Shown in pieces: positions 1-7,662 of a stretch of 33,896 nt of DNA. This DNA is from Corynebacterium urinipleomorphum (lineage in GTDB: Bacteria; Actinomycetota; Actinomycetes; Mycobacteriales; Mycobacteriaceae). The translations under genes were made by a program, and so were the position numbers. Location: NCBI RefSeq assembly GCF_900155535.1, contig NZ_LT706961.1:84917-118812 (forward strand). Reading direction: 5' to 3'. The first letter of the stretch is position 1; each line of letters begins with the position of its first letter. Under the pieces are notes generated by a model. That model was given only the letters and a program-made list of their open reading frames with translations, was not told the DNA's origin and made no database searches.

Positions 1-158
1 TGCTCATTCCCGCCTGGACCACCCGCGAGGAATTCGACGCTTCCGTCATGTCGCCCTTGGCCGCGGGCGGCTCCGTCGTGGCCGTGGCGGGAATGGCATC
101 CGCCGAGCGCCTCGAGCAGATCGCCGAGGCCGAGAAAGTGACACGGCGGCTGGCGTAG
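1..158 (+). CDS. C-terminal end of a TIGR03089-like protein (partial)
   Basis: An open frame enters from the left edge (first full codon at position 3) and ends at TAG 156-158, giving 51 visible residues that end in EKVTRRLA. The stretch PLAAGGSVVAVAG (about residues 18-30 of the visible part) resembles the C-terminal part of the actinobacterial TIGR03089 family, which is related to acyl-CoA synthetases but has no settled function. The gene is convergent with the ydcF-like gene, whose stop lies 25 bp away. The family call rests on a short tail and on my memory of corynebacterial gene order, so it is tentative; that this is the end of a coding region is more secure. Confidence 0.5.
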   Translation, partial: LIPAWTTREEFDASVMSPLAAGGSVVAVAGMASAERLEQIAEAEKVTRRLA

Positions 159-183
159 CCGCAGCCCCCGGCCACGCGAGCCG

Positions 184-663
184 TTACCGGCTGGACCACC
201 GGCGGACCAGCTTGCGCCACACCACGCGCGCCGCGGAGTGCGGGACTGCGATGAGCTCGCGGGCATAATTCTTCAACCGCGACTTCCTCGGGGTCGGCGC
301 AGCCACGACCGTGATAGGCACTCCGAGGTGCGCAGCCCACACTCTGGTCCGCGCAACGTGAAAACCGTTGGTGACCACAACCAGACGCGAAGCATCCGGG
401 AACAGTGCCCGGGAATTCTCCAGATTCTCGTTGGTGGAGGTGGCGCGCGGCTCCTCCACAATGCGCTCGGCTGGCACGCCGTGCTCGACAAACCAACGCG
501 CCATGACGCCGGACTCCCCCTTCCCCGTCACCACGAGGGGCGAATCGGGGTGGGAGGAGGAGAGGATTAGAGCCGTCGATAAGCGTGCCTCGAGCATGCG
601 CGACGGTTGGCCCTCCTTGATGCGCGCGCCGAGGACCACCACGGGGTCCGGGCTGTTACTCAC
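184..663 (-). CDS. YdcF/SanA/ElyC family protein (DUF218)
   Basis: A 159-residue protein of the DUF218 (YdcF/SanA/ElyC) family. Members are implicated in envelope or vancomycin-related phenotypes in enterobacteria, but no reaction is established. The family pattern is visible: PVVVLGARI near the N-terminus, [12 protein letters not shown] in the first third, [16 protein letters not shown] in the middle (the conserved E...T.EN segment), and [11 protein letters not shown] afterwards. I start it at GTG 663-661, which overlaps the purE stop by 8 bp (GTGAGTAA). The frame is open further upstream, but that part lies inside purE and looks noncoding. No membrane anchor is seen, so this is the bare domain. 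The overlap suggests translational coupling to purK-purE. Confidence 0.8.
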   Translation of the reverse strand: MSNSPDPVVVLGARIKEGQPSRMLEARLSTALILSSSHPDSPLVVTGKGESGVMARWFVEHGVPAERIVEEPRATSTNENLENSRALFPDASRLVVVTNGFHVARTRVWAAHLGVPITVVAAPTPRKSRLKNYARELIAVPHSAARVVWRKLVRRWSSR

Positions 664-1162
664 CGCCGCCGAGCAGACGCTGGCGCAGCGCCTCGTCCTT
701 ACGCTCGACCTCTGCGGCCATGTTGGTCTGGTAATCGACCATTTTTTGCTGGATTGCCGGATCCGAGGCACCCAGGATGCGCGCGGCGAGCAAGCCCGCG
801 TTCTTCGCGCCGCCGATGGAGACGGTGGCCACGGGGACGCCGCCCGGCATCTGCACGATGGACAGCAGCGAATCCAGGCCGTCCAGGTCCTTCAGCGCAC
901 GGGGGATGCCGATGACCGGCAGCGGAGTCGCCGCCGCCACCATTCCCGGCAGGTGCGCTGCGCCGCCCGCGCAGGCGATGATGACCTGTAGGCCGCGCTC
1001 GTGCGCGCCCTTGGCATAGGCCAGCATTTTCTCCGGCGTGCGGTGCGCGGAGACAACCCCGACTTCGAAGCGGATGCCGAACTCCGCGAGGATCTCCGCC
1101 GCCGGTGCGACAGTGTCCCAGTCCGAGTCGGACCCCATGATGATTCCTACCTGCGGTTCCAT
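656..1162 (-). CDS. purE: N5-carboxyaminoimidazole ribonucleotide mutase
   Basis: Class I PurE (168 aa, normal length) converts N5-CAIR to CAIR, the step after PurK in de novo purine synthesis in the cytoplasm. Hallmarks: the GSDSDW phosphate-binding loop at residues 10-15, SAHRTP at 39-44 with the catalytic His, and the [10 protein letters not shown] loop near residue 65. The ATG at 1162 has a good ribosome-binding site (AAAGGAG, ending about 6 nt upstream). It follows purK by 18 bp and overlaps the ydcF-like gene by 8 bp, so the three probably form one operon, purK-purE-ydcF. Confidence 0.97.
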   Translation of the reverse strand: MEPQVGIIMGSDSDWDTVAPAAEILAEFGIRFEVGVVSAHRTPEKMLAYAKGAHERGLQVIIACAGGAAHLPGMVAAATPLPVIGIPRALKDLDGLDSLLSIVQMPGGVPVATVSIGGAKNAGLLAARILGASDPAIQQKMVDYQTNMAAEVERKDEALRQRLLGGGE

Positions 1163-1180
1163 GTGCGCTCCTTTGGTTTC

Positions 1181-2380
1181 CTAGTTCTTCGCGGCGCCAG
1201 TGCCTGCGCCGGTGCCGTTGACGATGATGTCCGCCGCGGCCTTCGCCCGCTCTAGTACGGTGTCCAGGTCCGCGCCGGACACGTTGACATGCCCCATCTT
1301 GCGTCCTGGGCGGTGGCCCTTGCCGTACAGGTGGACCTTCGCGTCCGGGTACTGGCGCATGACCTCCACGACGCGCTCCTCCATCGGCTGCTCCGGCTCG
1401 ACGTCGGCGCCGAGGGTGTTCACCATGACGGTGTAGGGCGCGGTGGTGTCCACGGAACCGAGCGGCCAGTCCAGCACCGCGCGGAGGTGCTGCTCGAACT
1501 GGCTGGTCACGCAGCCGTCCTGCGTCCAGTGCCCGGTGTTGTGCGGGCGCATAGCCAGCTCGTTGACGGTGACCTCACCGTCTTTGGCGAAGAGCTCCAC
1601 TGCCAGCACGCCCGTGACATTCAGCTCCGTGGCGATCTTCGTGGCCAGCTCCTGGCACTGCGCCGCCTGCTCGTCGGTCATGCCCGGCGCGGGAGCGATC
1701 GCCTCGACGCAGATACCGTCGCGCTGGCGGGACTCCACCACCGGCCATGCCCGGACCTCGCCGGACGGGGTGCGCGCCACCATGGCGGACAGCTCCCGGT
1801 CAAAGTCGACCTTCCGCTCGGCGTAGAGCGGCGTGCCTTTCTCCAGCAGTTCGGCGACAAGGCTCTCCGCCTCCTCGCGGGTGCCGGGGAACCAGACACC
1901 GTGGCCGTCGTAACCGCCGCGGGTGGCCTTGAGGCACATCTCGCCGTCGACAGAATCGAAGAACGCCCCCGCATCATCCGCTGATTCGATCGGCGCGAAC
2001 TCGGGCACCGGCGCACCGATCTCCTTCATCTTGCGCCGCTGCTCCAGCTTGTCCTGGGCGTAGATCAGCGCACGCGGCTGCGGCTGCACGCTCACACCAG
2101 CGGCGATCAGCTCGTCCAAGTACTCGTTAGGCACGTGCTCGTGGTCGAACGTGGCAGCAGCGGCACCGTCAACTACCGCCTTGAGGTCGTCCAAGTTCTT
2201 GTAGTCCCCGATGCGCACATCGCCGAAGACCTGCGCCGCCGACGCATCCTCCGAGCCGGCCAGCACCCGCGGCGCGAGCCCCAGCTCGATCGCCTCCGTG
2301 TGCATCATGCGGGCCAACTGGCCGTCCCCGATCACCGCGATGATCGGCATTCCCTGTGCATCTCTTTGTGCGTTACTCAC
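1181..2380 (-). CDS. purK: 5-(carboxyamino)imidazole ribonucleotide synthase (ATP-grasp)
   Basis: PurK (399 aa) uses ATP and bicarbonate to turn AIR into N5-CAIR, which PurE then rearranges. An N-terminal Rossmann-like segment with GDGQLARMM (about residues 18-26; many homologues have GGGQLARM) is followed by an ATP-grasp fold: KATRGGYDGHGVW (about 150-162), AERKVDFDRELS, and the metal-binding VNELAMRPHNTGHWT. I accept the GTG at 2380-2378 because a TACAGT -10 box sits exactly 8 nt upstream, as expected for a leaderless transcript, and no Shine-Dalgarno is seen. The C-terminus ends in a Gly/Ala/Thr-rich tail. Confidence 0.96.
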   Translation of the reverse strand: MSNAQRDAQGMPIIAVIGDGQLARMMHTEAIELGLAPRVLAGSEDASAAQVFGDVRIGDYKNLDDLKAVVDGAAAATFDHEHVPNEYLDELIAAGVSVQPQPRALIYAQDKLEQRRKMKEIGAPVPEFAPIESADDAGAFFDSVDGEMCLKATRGGYDGHGVWFPGTREEAESLVAELLEKGTPLYAERKVDFDRELSAMVARTPSGEVRAWPVVESRQRDGICVEAIAPAPGMTDEQAAQCQELATKIATELNVTGVLAVELFAKDGEVTVNELAMRPHNTGHWTQDGCVTSQFEQHLRAVLDWPLGSVDTTAPYTVMVNTLGADVEPEQPMEERVVEVMRQYPDAKVHLYGKGHRPGRKMGHVNVSGADLDTVLERAKAAADIIVNGTGAGTGAAKN

Positions 2381-2388
2381 GCTTGCCC

Positions 2389-2394
2389 ACTGTA
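2389..2394 (-). promoter_or_regulatory. -10 box of purK, leaderless type
   Basis: TACAGT on the minus strand, 8 nt before the purK GTG. No ribosome-binding site is present between box and start, so transcription probably begins at or next to the start codon. No convincing -35 is visible. Confidence 0.5.
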
Positions 2395-2587
2395 GTGAAC
2401 AAGCAGGTATCGCATGCCATCAGCTGCCCGTCTGCGCCGGATATGAGCTCCGCGGAAAACAGCGGTCACGCATGCGCCGCAGACGGCGAATCACCGGTCG
2501 GGCGGAGTAGGGCGTGCATCATGGCCAACGCTGGGGCAGGCCCCTCGAAGATCTCATCCGCGAGCTCGACTCCCTCTTAGGGGGCCT

Positions 2588-2687
2588 GGTTTGCCTTTTG
2601 TGGTTTGACTTTTGGCCAATCCCCCACAACGCGACCTGCGGTTTTCTTAGTGCGCGAGCGCAAAAGGCAAACCACAAAAGGCAAACC
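2588..2687. repeat. 27-bp near-perfect inverted repeat between purK and budA
   Basis: Arms at 2588-2614 and 2661-2687 are complementary with one mismatch and are separated by 46 nt. Each arm itself holds a tandem repeat of about 12 bp (AAAAGGCAAACC, or its complement), so the structure is a doubled repeat that could form a long hairpin. The right arm ends 114 bp before the budA start. There is no T tract placed like a simple terminator. This is the only structured element in the otherwise empty region 2381-2801; the long open frame extending budA upstream through it is not credible coding sequence. It could be a regulator site for budA, a remnant of a mobile element, or an RNA structure. Confidence 0.75.
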
Positions 2688-2788
2688 TGCCTCAGCCACC
2701 ATGGCGCACTCACTGAAACCAGAGGCCACCCGATCCGCGAAACAAGCACCGCACAACCAGCGCAGCCCCCACCCGCCGCGGAGATAGC

Positions 2789-2794
2789 TACCAT
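2789..2794 (+). promoter_or_regulatory. -10 box of budA, leaderless type
   Basis: TACCAT, followed by exactly 7 nt and the budA ATG at 2802. This supports the internal ATG as the true start and a leaderless mRNA. Confidence 0.55.
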
Positions 2795-2801
2795 CGGCCG
2801 T

Positions 2802-3527
2802 ATGACTGCTCTTGGCCGCCACACTGTTTTCCAGAACTCGCTGATGTCCGCGCTCCTCGACGGGATTTATGACGGGGAGATGACCATCGGGCAGATCCTG
2901 TCCAAGGGTAACTTCGGCTTGGGCACGTTCGACGGGCTGGACGGCGAGATGATCATTCTCGACGGCACCTGCTACCAGCTGCGTAGCGACGGCACCGCCA
3001 CCATCGCCGACCTGGAGCAGAAGAGCCCGTTCGCGCAGGTGACCAACTTCGTGCCAAAGATCGTCGCCGACGCGCCGAAGGGCATGAAGCGCGCAGAGCT
3101 GTCCAAATTCATCGACGACCTGGAGCCGTCGGGCAACTATTTCCACGCGGTGCGGATCACTGGCACGTTCACCAATGTGGTCACGCGCACGGTGACGAAG
3201 CAGTCCAAGCCGTACCCGCCGATGCGTGATGCGGTGGGCGACGACAAGGAGATCACGTTCGAGAACGTCCGCGGCATCATCGGCGGCTTCCGCACGCCGA
3301 AGTACGCCAAGGGCATCGGCATCCCGGGCTGCCACGTGCACTTCATCGACGAGGAGCGCACGTCTGGCGGTCACGTCCTCGACTACACGGTGGACGACGC
3401 GAAGATCGAGCTGTGCCCCGGCACCGACATGGAGCTGCACCTGCCGCTCACCGCGGACTTCGCTGCCGGCAACCTGTCCCCCGACGACATCGACGACCAG
3501 ATCCACACCACGGAAGTGAAGAGCTAA
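2802..3527 (+). CDS. budA: alpha-acetolactate decarboxylase
   Basis: A 241-residue acetolactate decarboxylase, which converts 2-acetolactate to acetoin (a branch from pyruvate that avoids acid build-up and drains valine precursors). Family marks are FQNSLMSALLDGIYDGEMT near the N-terminus, GNFGLGTFDGLDGEM, and the zinc-binding block GCHVHFIDEERTSGGH (about residues 182-197) with its three histidines. The ATG at 2802 is chosen because it starts at the family's normal N-terminus and has a correctly spaced -10 box; upstream frame extension adds about 96 unrelated residues. No acetolactate synthase or acetoin reductase gene is next to it, so it stands alone. Its stop overlaps the abiEii stop by 3 bp (4 bases shared between the two convergent frames). 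Confidence 0.95.
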   Translation: MTALGRHTVFQNSLMSALLDGIYDGEMTIGQILSKGNFGLGTFDGLDGEMIILDGTCYQLRSDGTATIADLEQKSPFAQVTNFVPKIVADAPKGMKRAELSKFIDDLEPSGNYFHAVRITGTFTNVVTRTVTKQSKPYPPMRDAVGDDKEITFENVRGIIGGFRTPKYAKGIGIPGCHVHFIDEERTSGGHVLDYTVDDAKIELCPGTDMELHLPLTADFAAGNLSPDDIDDQIHTTEVKS

Positions 3528-4462
3528 CCGTCAACCTTCCACGATGAGCTAACGGGATCCCAGGTCGCGCTGTGAGGGCCCGAGTCTGCAGCTAACAGCG
3601 GGTTGAGAAGCCGACCAGAAACCGCCAGCGCCCCTTCGAAGGCGCAAAGCTCTTCGCTCCCCCAGCCGAGCTCGGTCGCCTTTTGCTCGTATACGGCTCC
3701 CCACCCCGGCTCAGGCTCCCTCATTTCGTTTGGGAGGTCCACCCCGCGCAGTTTGCATTGTTGTTCCAACGCGCGTCTCAGCGAATCTGCTGCAACCGAG
3801 AGCTTCGATGCCATCAGGGCGATGTCGAAGAAATCGTGGTAGCGGGTTGACGCTTTCCCCGGTGGTGTTTCTCCATAGCGGTCATACATTGCAGCGACCT
3901 TGTCCGCGATCTGGTTTTCCACTGGGTAAGAAGTGACTTTGAAAGCAATAGGAAAGAAATCAGTGACGAGGTGAAAGCTGGACTTCACTGTCACCTCTTC
4001 AACAGAGCCGCTGACTTCAAGGTCACCGCTGACATCGATATTGAATTCTGCGAATTCGTTCCCCGCACCGAGCCGAACAGCCACTTTTACCCGCTCGTTC
4101 TCGACAGGGCCCGCCATCGTTTTCCTAAAGGTCCGCTCTAAGACAAAGGTGTACGGCCCTGCTTGATGGCCATCCATGACTTTCACCAGAAACTCTGCTG
4201 CGCTCAATGCTGAGGTCGGATCTACGTGTCGATAGAGGTCCAGATCCTTCGTCTGTCGAGCCCCTGGGATTCGGCAATAGACATTGGTCCCGCCCTTCAA
4301 CACCCATCCGGCTTCTGCTTGCATCAGCTCGTTGGGAAAGACCTCCCGAAAGAACTGGTTGTAAGCGGTGTTCGGTTGTAACCCCCTTGACTTCGCCTCT
4401 TTCTTCAGCGCGCTGGTGATCTGATTGTGCGTGCGCCTGACCTTAGCGGGCCGATCAGTCAT
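3524..4462 (-). CDS. abiEii: AbiEii-type nucleotidyltransferase toxin
   Basis: Toxin of a type IV-like AbiE toxin-antitoxin system (312 aa). AbiEii proteins are DNA polymerase beta-like nucleotidyltransferases, linked to abortive phage infection; related toxins modify tRNA. Visible motifs: KGGTN (residues 56-60) and DLDLY (73-77), which form the nucleotide- and metal-binding site, an acidic strand FNIDVSG near 140, DK at 187-188, and STRYHDFFDIALM (205-217). I choose the ATG at 4462, which overlaps the antitoxin stop by 8 bp and has GAGG just upstream; the longer frame to 4519 would run inside abiEi. Base composition is visibly less GC-rich than in the flanking genes, which fits acquisition by transfer. 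Confidence 0.88.
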   Translation of the reverse strand: MTDRPAKVRRTHNQITSALKKEAKSRGLQPNTAYNQFFREVFPNELMQAEAGWVLKGGTNVYCRIPGARQTKDLDLYRHVDPTSALSAAEFLVKVMDGHQAGPYTFVLERTFRKTMAGPVENERVKVAVRLGAGNEFAEFNIDVSGDLEVSGSVEEVTVKSSFHLVTDFFPIAFKVTSYPVENQIADKVAAMYDRYGETPPGKASTRYHDFFDIALMASKLSVAADSLRRALEQQCKLRGVDLPNEMREPEPGWGAVYEQKATELGWGSEELCAFEGALAVSGRLLNPLLAADSGPHSATWDPVSSSWKVDG

Positions 4463-5351
4463 TTTCCTCAGCTGCCCTTGGGGTGTTCCGCAACGCCTGA
4501 CGGAGGATTTGATCAGCATTTTTCCCCGTGGAGAAAGACTGGTTCATTGCTTTTGTTGCATGCTTCATAGCCAATTTCAGTTCGTTAGACATCATTGTGT
4601 CACTCCAGATGGCTTGCGCGATTCCACTGAACGATTCCCTAATCGGCTGGAGACTAAGGTCAATGGCTTGCGCGATTCGAGGATCGAAGTCATAAGTGCC
4701 AAGACGGTCGGCGAGAAGTGTGCGCAGACCGTCCTCATCTCCCGTGTTCAAACCTAGTGCCGTCTCTTTTCCGTAAAGTGCTTCGAACAGCTCCGTGCGA
4801 GTAACCAGATTCTTGTTCCCCGCATCAGAGACCAAACTCGTCAAGTGCTCCGCTTCGTGGCCAGCATCTGCGAGATCGGCGATTGTTCGCGGAACAGTAG
4901 TGATTGGCAGCCCGGTTCCTTTATGGATCGCCCACGCGCCGTCCTCTAAATCGGCTCGGTGGAAATGAACCTCCGGCTGGCGGCTACGACGCCTTTTCTC
5001 AACCGTGAAGTGGTACCCGTCCGGCCACAAGTCACCAATCCCCCAAAGATCTGCGGCAGTGGTGTGGGAAACGACTGCTTCTTTAGCAAGCGCCTCATCA
5101 CGCAACCGATCGGCTGCCATCATGTCGGGCCGGATCGCCAGCCATTGGGCTTTGAGTTCAATCACTGCCGACAATGCGGTGCCCGTTATGGCGTAGACGC
5201 CGTGACGAACCCGCTCTAGTACTCCTGCTTTCTCAAGCCGCAGCAAATCCGGTGTCTTGATGTCCAGATCGCGCGCCTGAGCAGACGTAAACAACCCCCA
5301 CTGTTGAGACGCCAGATCCCCCAACAGTTCAGTCGCCTCGCCACTCTCCAT
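4455..5351 (-). CDS. abiEi: AbiEi-type antitoxin/autorepressor
   Basis: A 298-residue antitoxin with an N-terminal winged helix (about residues 10-56, containing WGLFTSAQARDLDI and RVRHGVYAI), as in AbiEi proteins that both neutralise the toxin and repress their own promoter. The C-terminal part is helical and carries the presumed antitoxin function. I choose the ATG at 5351: a TATGTT -10 box lies exactly 7 nt upstream, which fits a leaderless message. An in-frame ATG at 5363 overlaps that box and has no ribosome-binding site. The gene overlaps abiEii by 8 bp, so the pair is one transcript. A perfect palindrome covers the -35 zone (5376-5415). Like its partner it is lower in GC than its neighbours. 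Confidence 0.87.
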   Translation of the reverse strand: MESGEATELLGDLASQQWGLFTSAQARDLDIKTPDLLRLEKAGVLERVRHGVYAITGTALSAVIELKAQWLAIRPDMMAADRLRDEALAKEAVVSHTTAADLWGIGDLWPDGYHFTVEKRRRSRQPEVHFHRADLEDGAWAIHKGTGLPITTVPRTIADLADAGHEAEHLTSLVSDAGNKNLVTRTELFEALYGKETALGLNTGDEDGLRTLLADRLGTYDFDPRIAQAIDLSLQPIRESFSGIAQAIWSDTMMSNELKLAMKHATKAMNQSFSTGKNADQILRQALRNTPRAAEEND

Positions 5352-5358
5352 GGCACAA

Positions 5359-5415
5359 AACATATCAAATAGACATTTTTCGTGCCACCAGCCGAGCGGT
5401 AGGTGGCACGAAAAA
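5359..5415 (-). promoter_or_regulatory. abiE promoter with palindromic operator
   Basis: A perfect 14-bp inverted repeat, TTTTTCGTGCCACC at 5376-5389 and its complement at 5402-5415, separated by 12 nt. It covers the expected -35 position of the abiEi promoter, whose -10 (TATGTT) is 5359-5364 on the minus strand. The T run lies on the 5' side of the stem and the A run on the 3' side, in both directions, which is the wrong order for an intrinsic terminator. An operator for AbiEi is the better reading, since AbiEi proteins are known to bind inverted repeats at their own promoter. Confidence 0.7.
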
Positions 5416-5425
5416 TACTCGAGCT

Positions 5426-5869
5426 CTAAGGCAGCTGTCCCTCGATCAGGGCTTGCACACGCTTCGCGCGCCCCACGTCGGGGAAGTGCACGGCCTCGCC
5501 GTACCCGAGGACACCGACATCGATCCCGCCGCGCCGCCGGCGCACACCGCGGATCTGCATGAGCGGGATCGATTCGGTCCGCCCGCGTCCGCCGGGCACG
5601 AAGATGACGCGCTTGTTGGTCACCACGAACCGCTGCCGCCGCATCCGGATCAGCGGGAGGACAAAGCGCCACAGCACGATCAGGAACCAGATACACACCA
5701 CGGCGTTGCGGATTCCGGTATCCATGCCGGAAGCATCCATCCACCCGACGAGCATCCAGGACAGGGCAGTCGCGATGATCAGCTCAAGGAACGGGAAGAT
5801 CAGTCCGCGCATGGGCGGCGCCATGTCCGCCAGGACGACCTCTCCCCTACCGAGCTTGATCTTTGCCAC
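5426..5869 (-). CDS. PH-domain membrane protein (YdbS/bPH2-like)
   Basis: A 147-residue inner-membrane protein. Two hydrophobic segments (about residues 22-43 and 55-73) are followed by a bacterial PH-like domain: RFVVTNKRVIFV (about 80-91), TESIPLMQIRGV (about 98-109), then GGIDVGVLGYGEAVHFPDV. The role of these proteins is not established. The start is GTG at 5869, with GAGG upstream, 11 bp after the birA stop, so it is in an operon with birA. A membrane protein in the same place is part of the corynebacterial birA-purK neighbourhood as I recall it. Confidence 0.85.
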   Translation of the reverse strand: MAKIKLGRGEVVLADMAPPMRGLIFPFLELIIATALSWMLVGWMDASGMDTGIRNAVVCIWFLIVLWRFVLPLIRMRRQRFVVTNKRVIFVPGGRGRTESIPLMQIRGVRRRRGGIDVGVLGYGEAVHFPDVGRAKRVQALIEGQLP

Positions 5870-5880
5870 AGGGCCTCAGA

Positions 5881-6612
5881 TTAATCGGTGGGGCGCAAGT
5901 GAGTCACGTCGCCAGTCGAGTAACTGATTCCATCGACGACGATCGCGCCTTGCTTATCGACGTCCCCCGCCACCCCTTCTACCTCTCCCCCCACCGTGTC
6001 CAGCCGCACGGTTCGGCCGATGGTGGCGGAGACGGCACGGTAGTCGTCGAGAAGCGACTCATCCCTGTCTTGCCACTGCTCGAGCCTGCGGCCGAGCGCC
6101 TGTAGGAGATCGATGGTGAATTCGTCCCAGTCGATGTCGATGCCCTCGAGGTTGAGCGCCGTCGACCAGTCCGTGGGCAGCTCTTCCTCGCGCCATGCCA
6201 CGTTGACGCCCAGCCCCACGACGATGAGCGGGATGTCCGCGGTGGTGTCGATCTCCCCTAAGATGCCCACGAATTTCTTGCCGTTCAGCAGCACGTCGTT
6301 CGGCCACTTCAACTGCGCGTTCGGGATCACGTCCGTCACGGCGAGCCCCGCCGCCAGCGACACCAGCCCCAGGTCGTCCGTGTGCACCAGCTCCGTCGCC
6401 ACGCTCATGAGCAGGCTCGCCCCCGCTGGCGCCTCCCACTCGCGACCGAGGCGCCCCTTGCCGCTCGTCTGCGTGTCAGCGATGAGCACATGGCCGGGCT
6501 CCCCCGATGCCAGCAGCTCCGTATTCGTCGACGACGCGGACTCAACATGGCGCACGTCGCCCCAGTACTCGGCAACCTCGGATTCAATGCGGGCAATGTC
6601 CTGAACTGTCAT
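5881..6612 (-). CDS. birA: biotin-[acetyl-CoA-carboxylase] ligase
   Basis: Biotin protein ligase (243 aa) activates biotin as biotinyl-AMP and attaches it to the carboxyl-carrier subunits of acyl-CoA and pyruvate carboxylases. The biotin/ATP site is clear: SSTNTEL, SGKGRLGREW and LKWPNDVLLNGKKFVGILGE (the last a continuous run of 20). It lacks the N-terminal helix-turn-helix of E. coli BirA, so it is a group I ligase without repressor function. The ATG at 6612 is preceded by CTGGAG at good spacing; the longer open frame upstream adds unrelated sequence. In C. glutamicum, as I recall, birA sits next to accD genes; here the accD/accE genes are about 17 kb away. Confidence 0.95.
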   Translation of the reverse strand: MTVQDIARIESEVAEYWGDVRHVESASSTNTELLASGEPGHVLIADTQTSGKGRLGREWEAPAGASLLMSVATELVHTDDLGLVSLAAGLAVTDVIPNAQLKWPNDVLLNGKKFVGILGEIDTTADIPLIVVGLGVNVAWREEELPTDWSTALNLEGIDIDWDEFTIDLLQALGRRLEQWQDRDESLLDDYRAVSATIGRTVRLDTVGGEVEGVAGDVDKQGAIVVDGISYSTGDVTHLRPTD

Positions 6613-6780
6613 GCGCTCCAGAGTATCCGCCCGCCCGCGAACAGGGCGCTGCCACGGGTGTGCACGAAGGTCTCCAATGACGGTACGAACGTTCCTTGCC
6701 TGCTTTAACGGCCGAACACGACAGCAGATCGGTCGTAATTTCTCGGAGTGTTCCACCCGTTCACATCCAAGGAGAACACA

Positions 6781-7314
6781 ATGACCCCACGCCGTCTCAG
6801 CGCGATCGGCCTCGCCGCCGCAATCGCGTTGTCAGGGGCACTGCCCGTTGCGAATGCGGAACCCGCACAGCAGCACGCGCCCAATTCCGATTCCAACGCC
6901 ATGCTCTTCGGCAAACCGGGCGAGCACGCACGCAAGGTGGAAGCAATCCCCGACGCCAACGGACTCGCGTTCTCGCTCGAGCGCGGTGACGCACTCGCGC
7001 TCGACGGCGACACGGTCAACGTTGTCGACGACAAAGGCGACACGCTTCTGACCGTCGCCCCTGAGCTTCCCAGCGACATGACCCTCTGGCTCGACGAGGA
7101 GACCAACGAAGTCTTCGCAGTGAAGTCCGGCATCGCGTTCCGCGGCTGCACCGATAACAAGTGGGTGAAGTGGGGTATCCAGGGCGCGTGGGACGGGCTG
7201 GTGTGCCTCCCCGCCACCGTTGCCGCTGCCCCGGGAAGTCCTCTTGCCCAAGGCGTGACGGCCACCGCGTGCCACACCGCCGGTTCCGGTCTAGTTACGG
7301 CTGCGAGCTGCTGA
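6781..7314 (+). CDS. secreted protein of unknown function, Cys-containing C-terminus
   Basis: A 177-residue exported protein that I do not recognise. A Sec signal peptide is clear: MTPRRL, a hydrophobic core, and a likely cleavage after LPVANA at about residue 26. The middle (about 40-115) is acidic and strand-like. The C-terminal 55 residues differ in character: four cysteines (about positions 127, 141, 164 and 177, the last being the C-terminal residue), two Trp-rich turns (KWVKWGIQGAWDG) and an Ala/Gly/Thr-rich stretch. ATG 6781 follows AAGGAG at good spacing. A small membrane protein gene begins 43 bp after its stop. The pairing of a secreted precursor-like protein with a small membrane protein is typical of bacteriocin-immunity pairs, but this is inference only. 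Confidence 0.75.
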   Translation: MTPRRLSAIGLAAAIALSGALPVANAEPAQQHAPNSDSNAMLFGKPGEHARKVEAIPDANGLAFSLERGDALALDGDTVNVVDDKGDTLLTVAPELPSDMTLWLDEETNEVFAVKSGIAFRGCTDNKWVKWGIQGAWDGLVCLPATVAAAPGSPLAQGVTATACHTAGSGLVTAASC

Positions 7315-7357
7315 CATGACACAAACACACACCAATTCAGCACAGGAGCACACCGGC

Positions 7358-7594
7358 ATGAGCTGGATCCTGTCCATTCTCATCGCAGCGATTTTCACCC
7401 TCGACCCGGCGCTGTTCAGCGACGACCACGTCCCCTACTGGGCGTACGGCCTGAAGTTCCTCGCGCTACTCGCCGCCATCTACACCATCAGCTGCTTCGC
7501 CGCCGGACCGAAGGACCGGAAACATCTGCTGGTGCTGTCGGCGGTTTCAGCCGTGCTCATCGCCGCCTGCGTCATCGCCTTCATTGCCCTATAA
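7358..7594 (+). CDS. small three-helix membrane protein
   Basis: A 78-residue protein that is nearly all membrane: three hydrophobic segments at about residues 3-16, 26-43 and 55-76, separated by short polar loops (SDDHVPY and GPKDRKH). I choose the ATG at 7358 because AGGAG lies 9 nt upstream; an in-frame ATG at 7316 adds 14 polar residues but has no ribosome-binding site. It probably shares a transcript with the secreted protein upstream. Function unknown; immunity or anchoring for the partner is one possibility. Confidence 0.65.
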   Translation: MSWILSILIAAIFTLDPALFSDDHVPYWAYGLKFLALLAAIYTISCFAAGPKDRKHLLVLSAVSAVLIAACVIAFIAL

Positions 7595-7625
7595 CCAGCA
7601 CCCGGCCCCATCCAACCCCGCCCCA

Positions 7626-7656
7626 GGACTCCGCACTGCGGAGTCCCTGCGGTTTT
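7626..7656 (+). terminator. palindrome/terminator-like element, copy 1
   Basis: A perfect palindrome with 10-bp arms around a single central C (7626-7646), followed by CTGCGGTTTT. It lies just downstream of the 7358-7594 gene. The core ACTCCGCACTGCGGAGT recurs at 7663 and 10224. Confidence 0.55.
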
Positions 7657-7662
7657 ACACCC

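Noticed and set aside
2514..2801. An N-terminal extension of budA by about 96 codons
   Set aside because: It runs through the inverted repeat, has no family resemblance, and a correctly spaced -10 box precedes ATG 2802.
5376..5415. The palindrome as a terminator for the PH-domain gene
   Set aside because: The T run precedes the stem and the A run follows it, in both directions; no U tract after the stem.
5352..5744. An extended N-terminus for AbiEi
   Set aside because: It would be antisense to the PH-domain reading and cover the palindrome and promoter; ATG 5351 fits the family.
6676..6700. A short palindrome GAACGTTC near the birA upstream region as an SOS (LexA) box
   Set aside because: It lacks the four-base spacer of the actinobacterial LexA site and sits where no damage gene starts.
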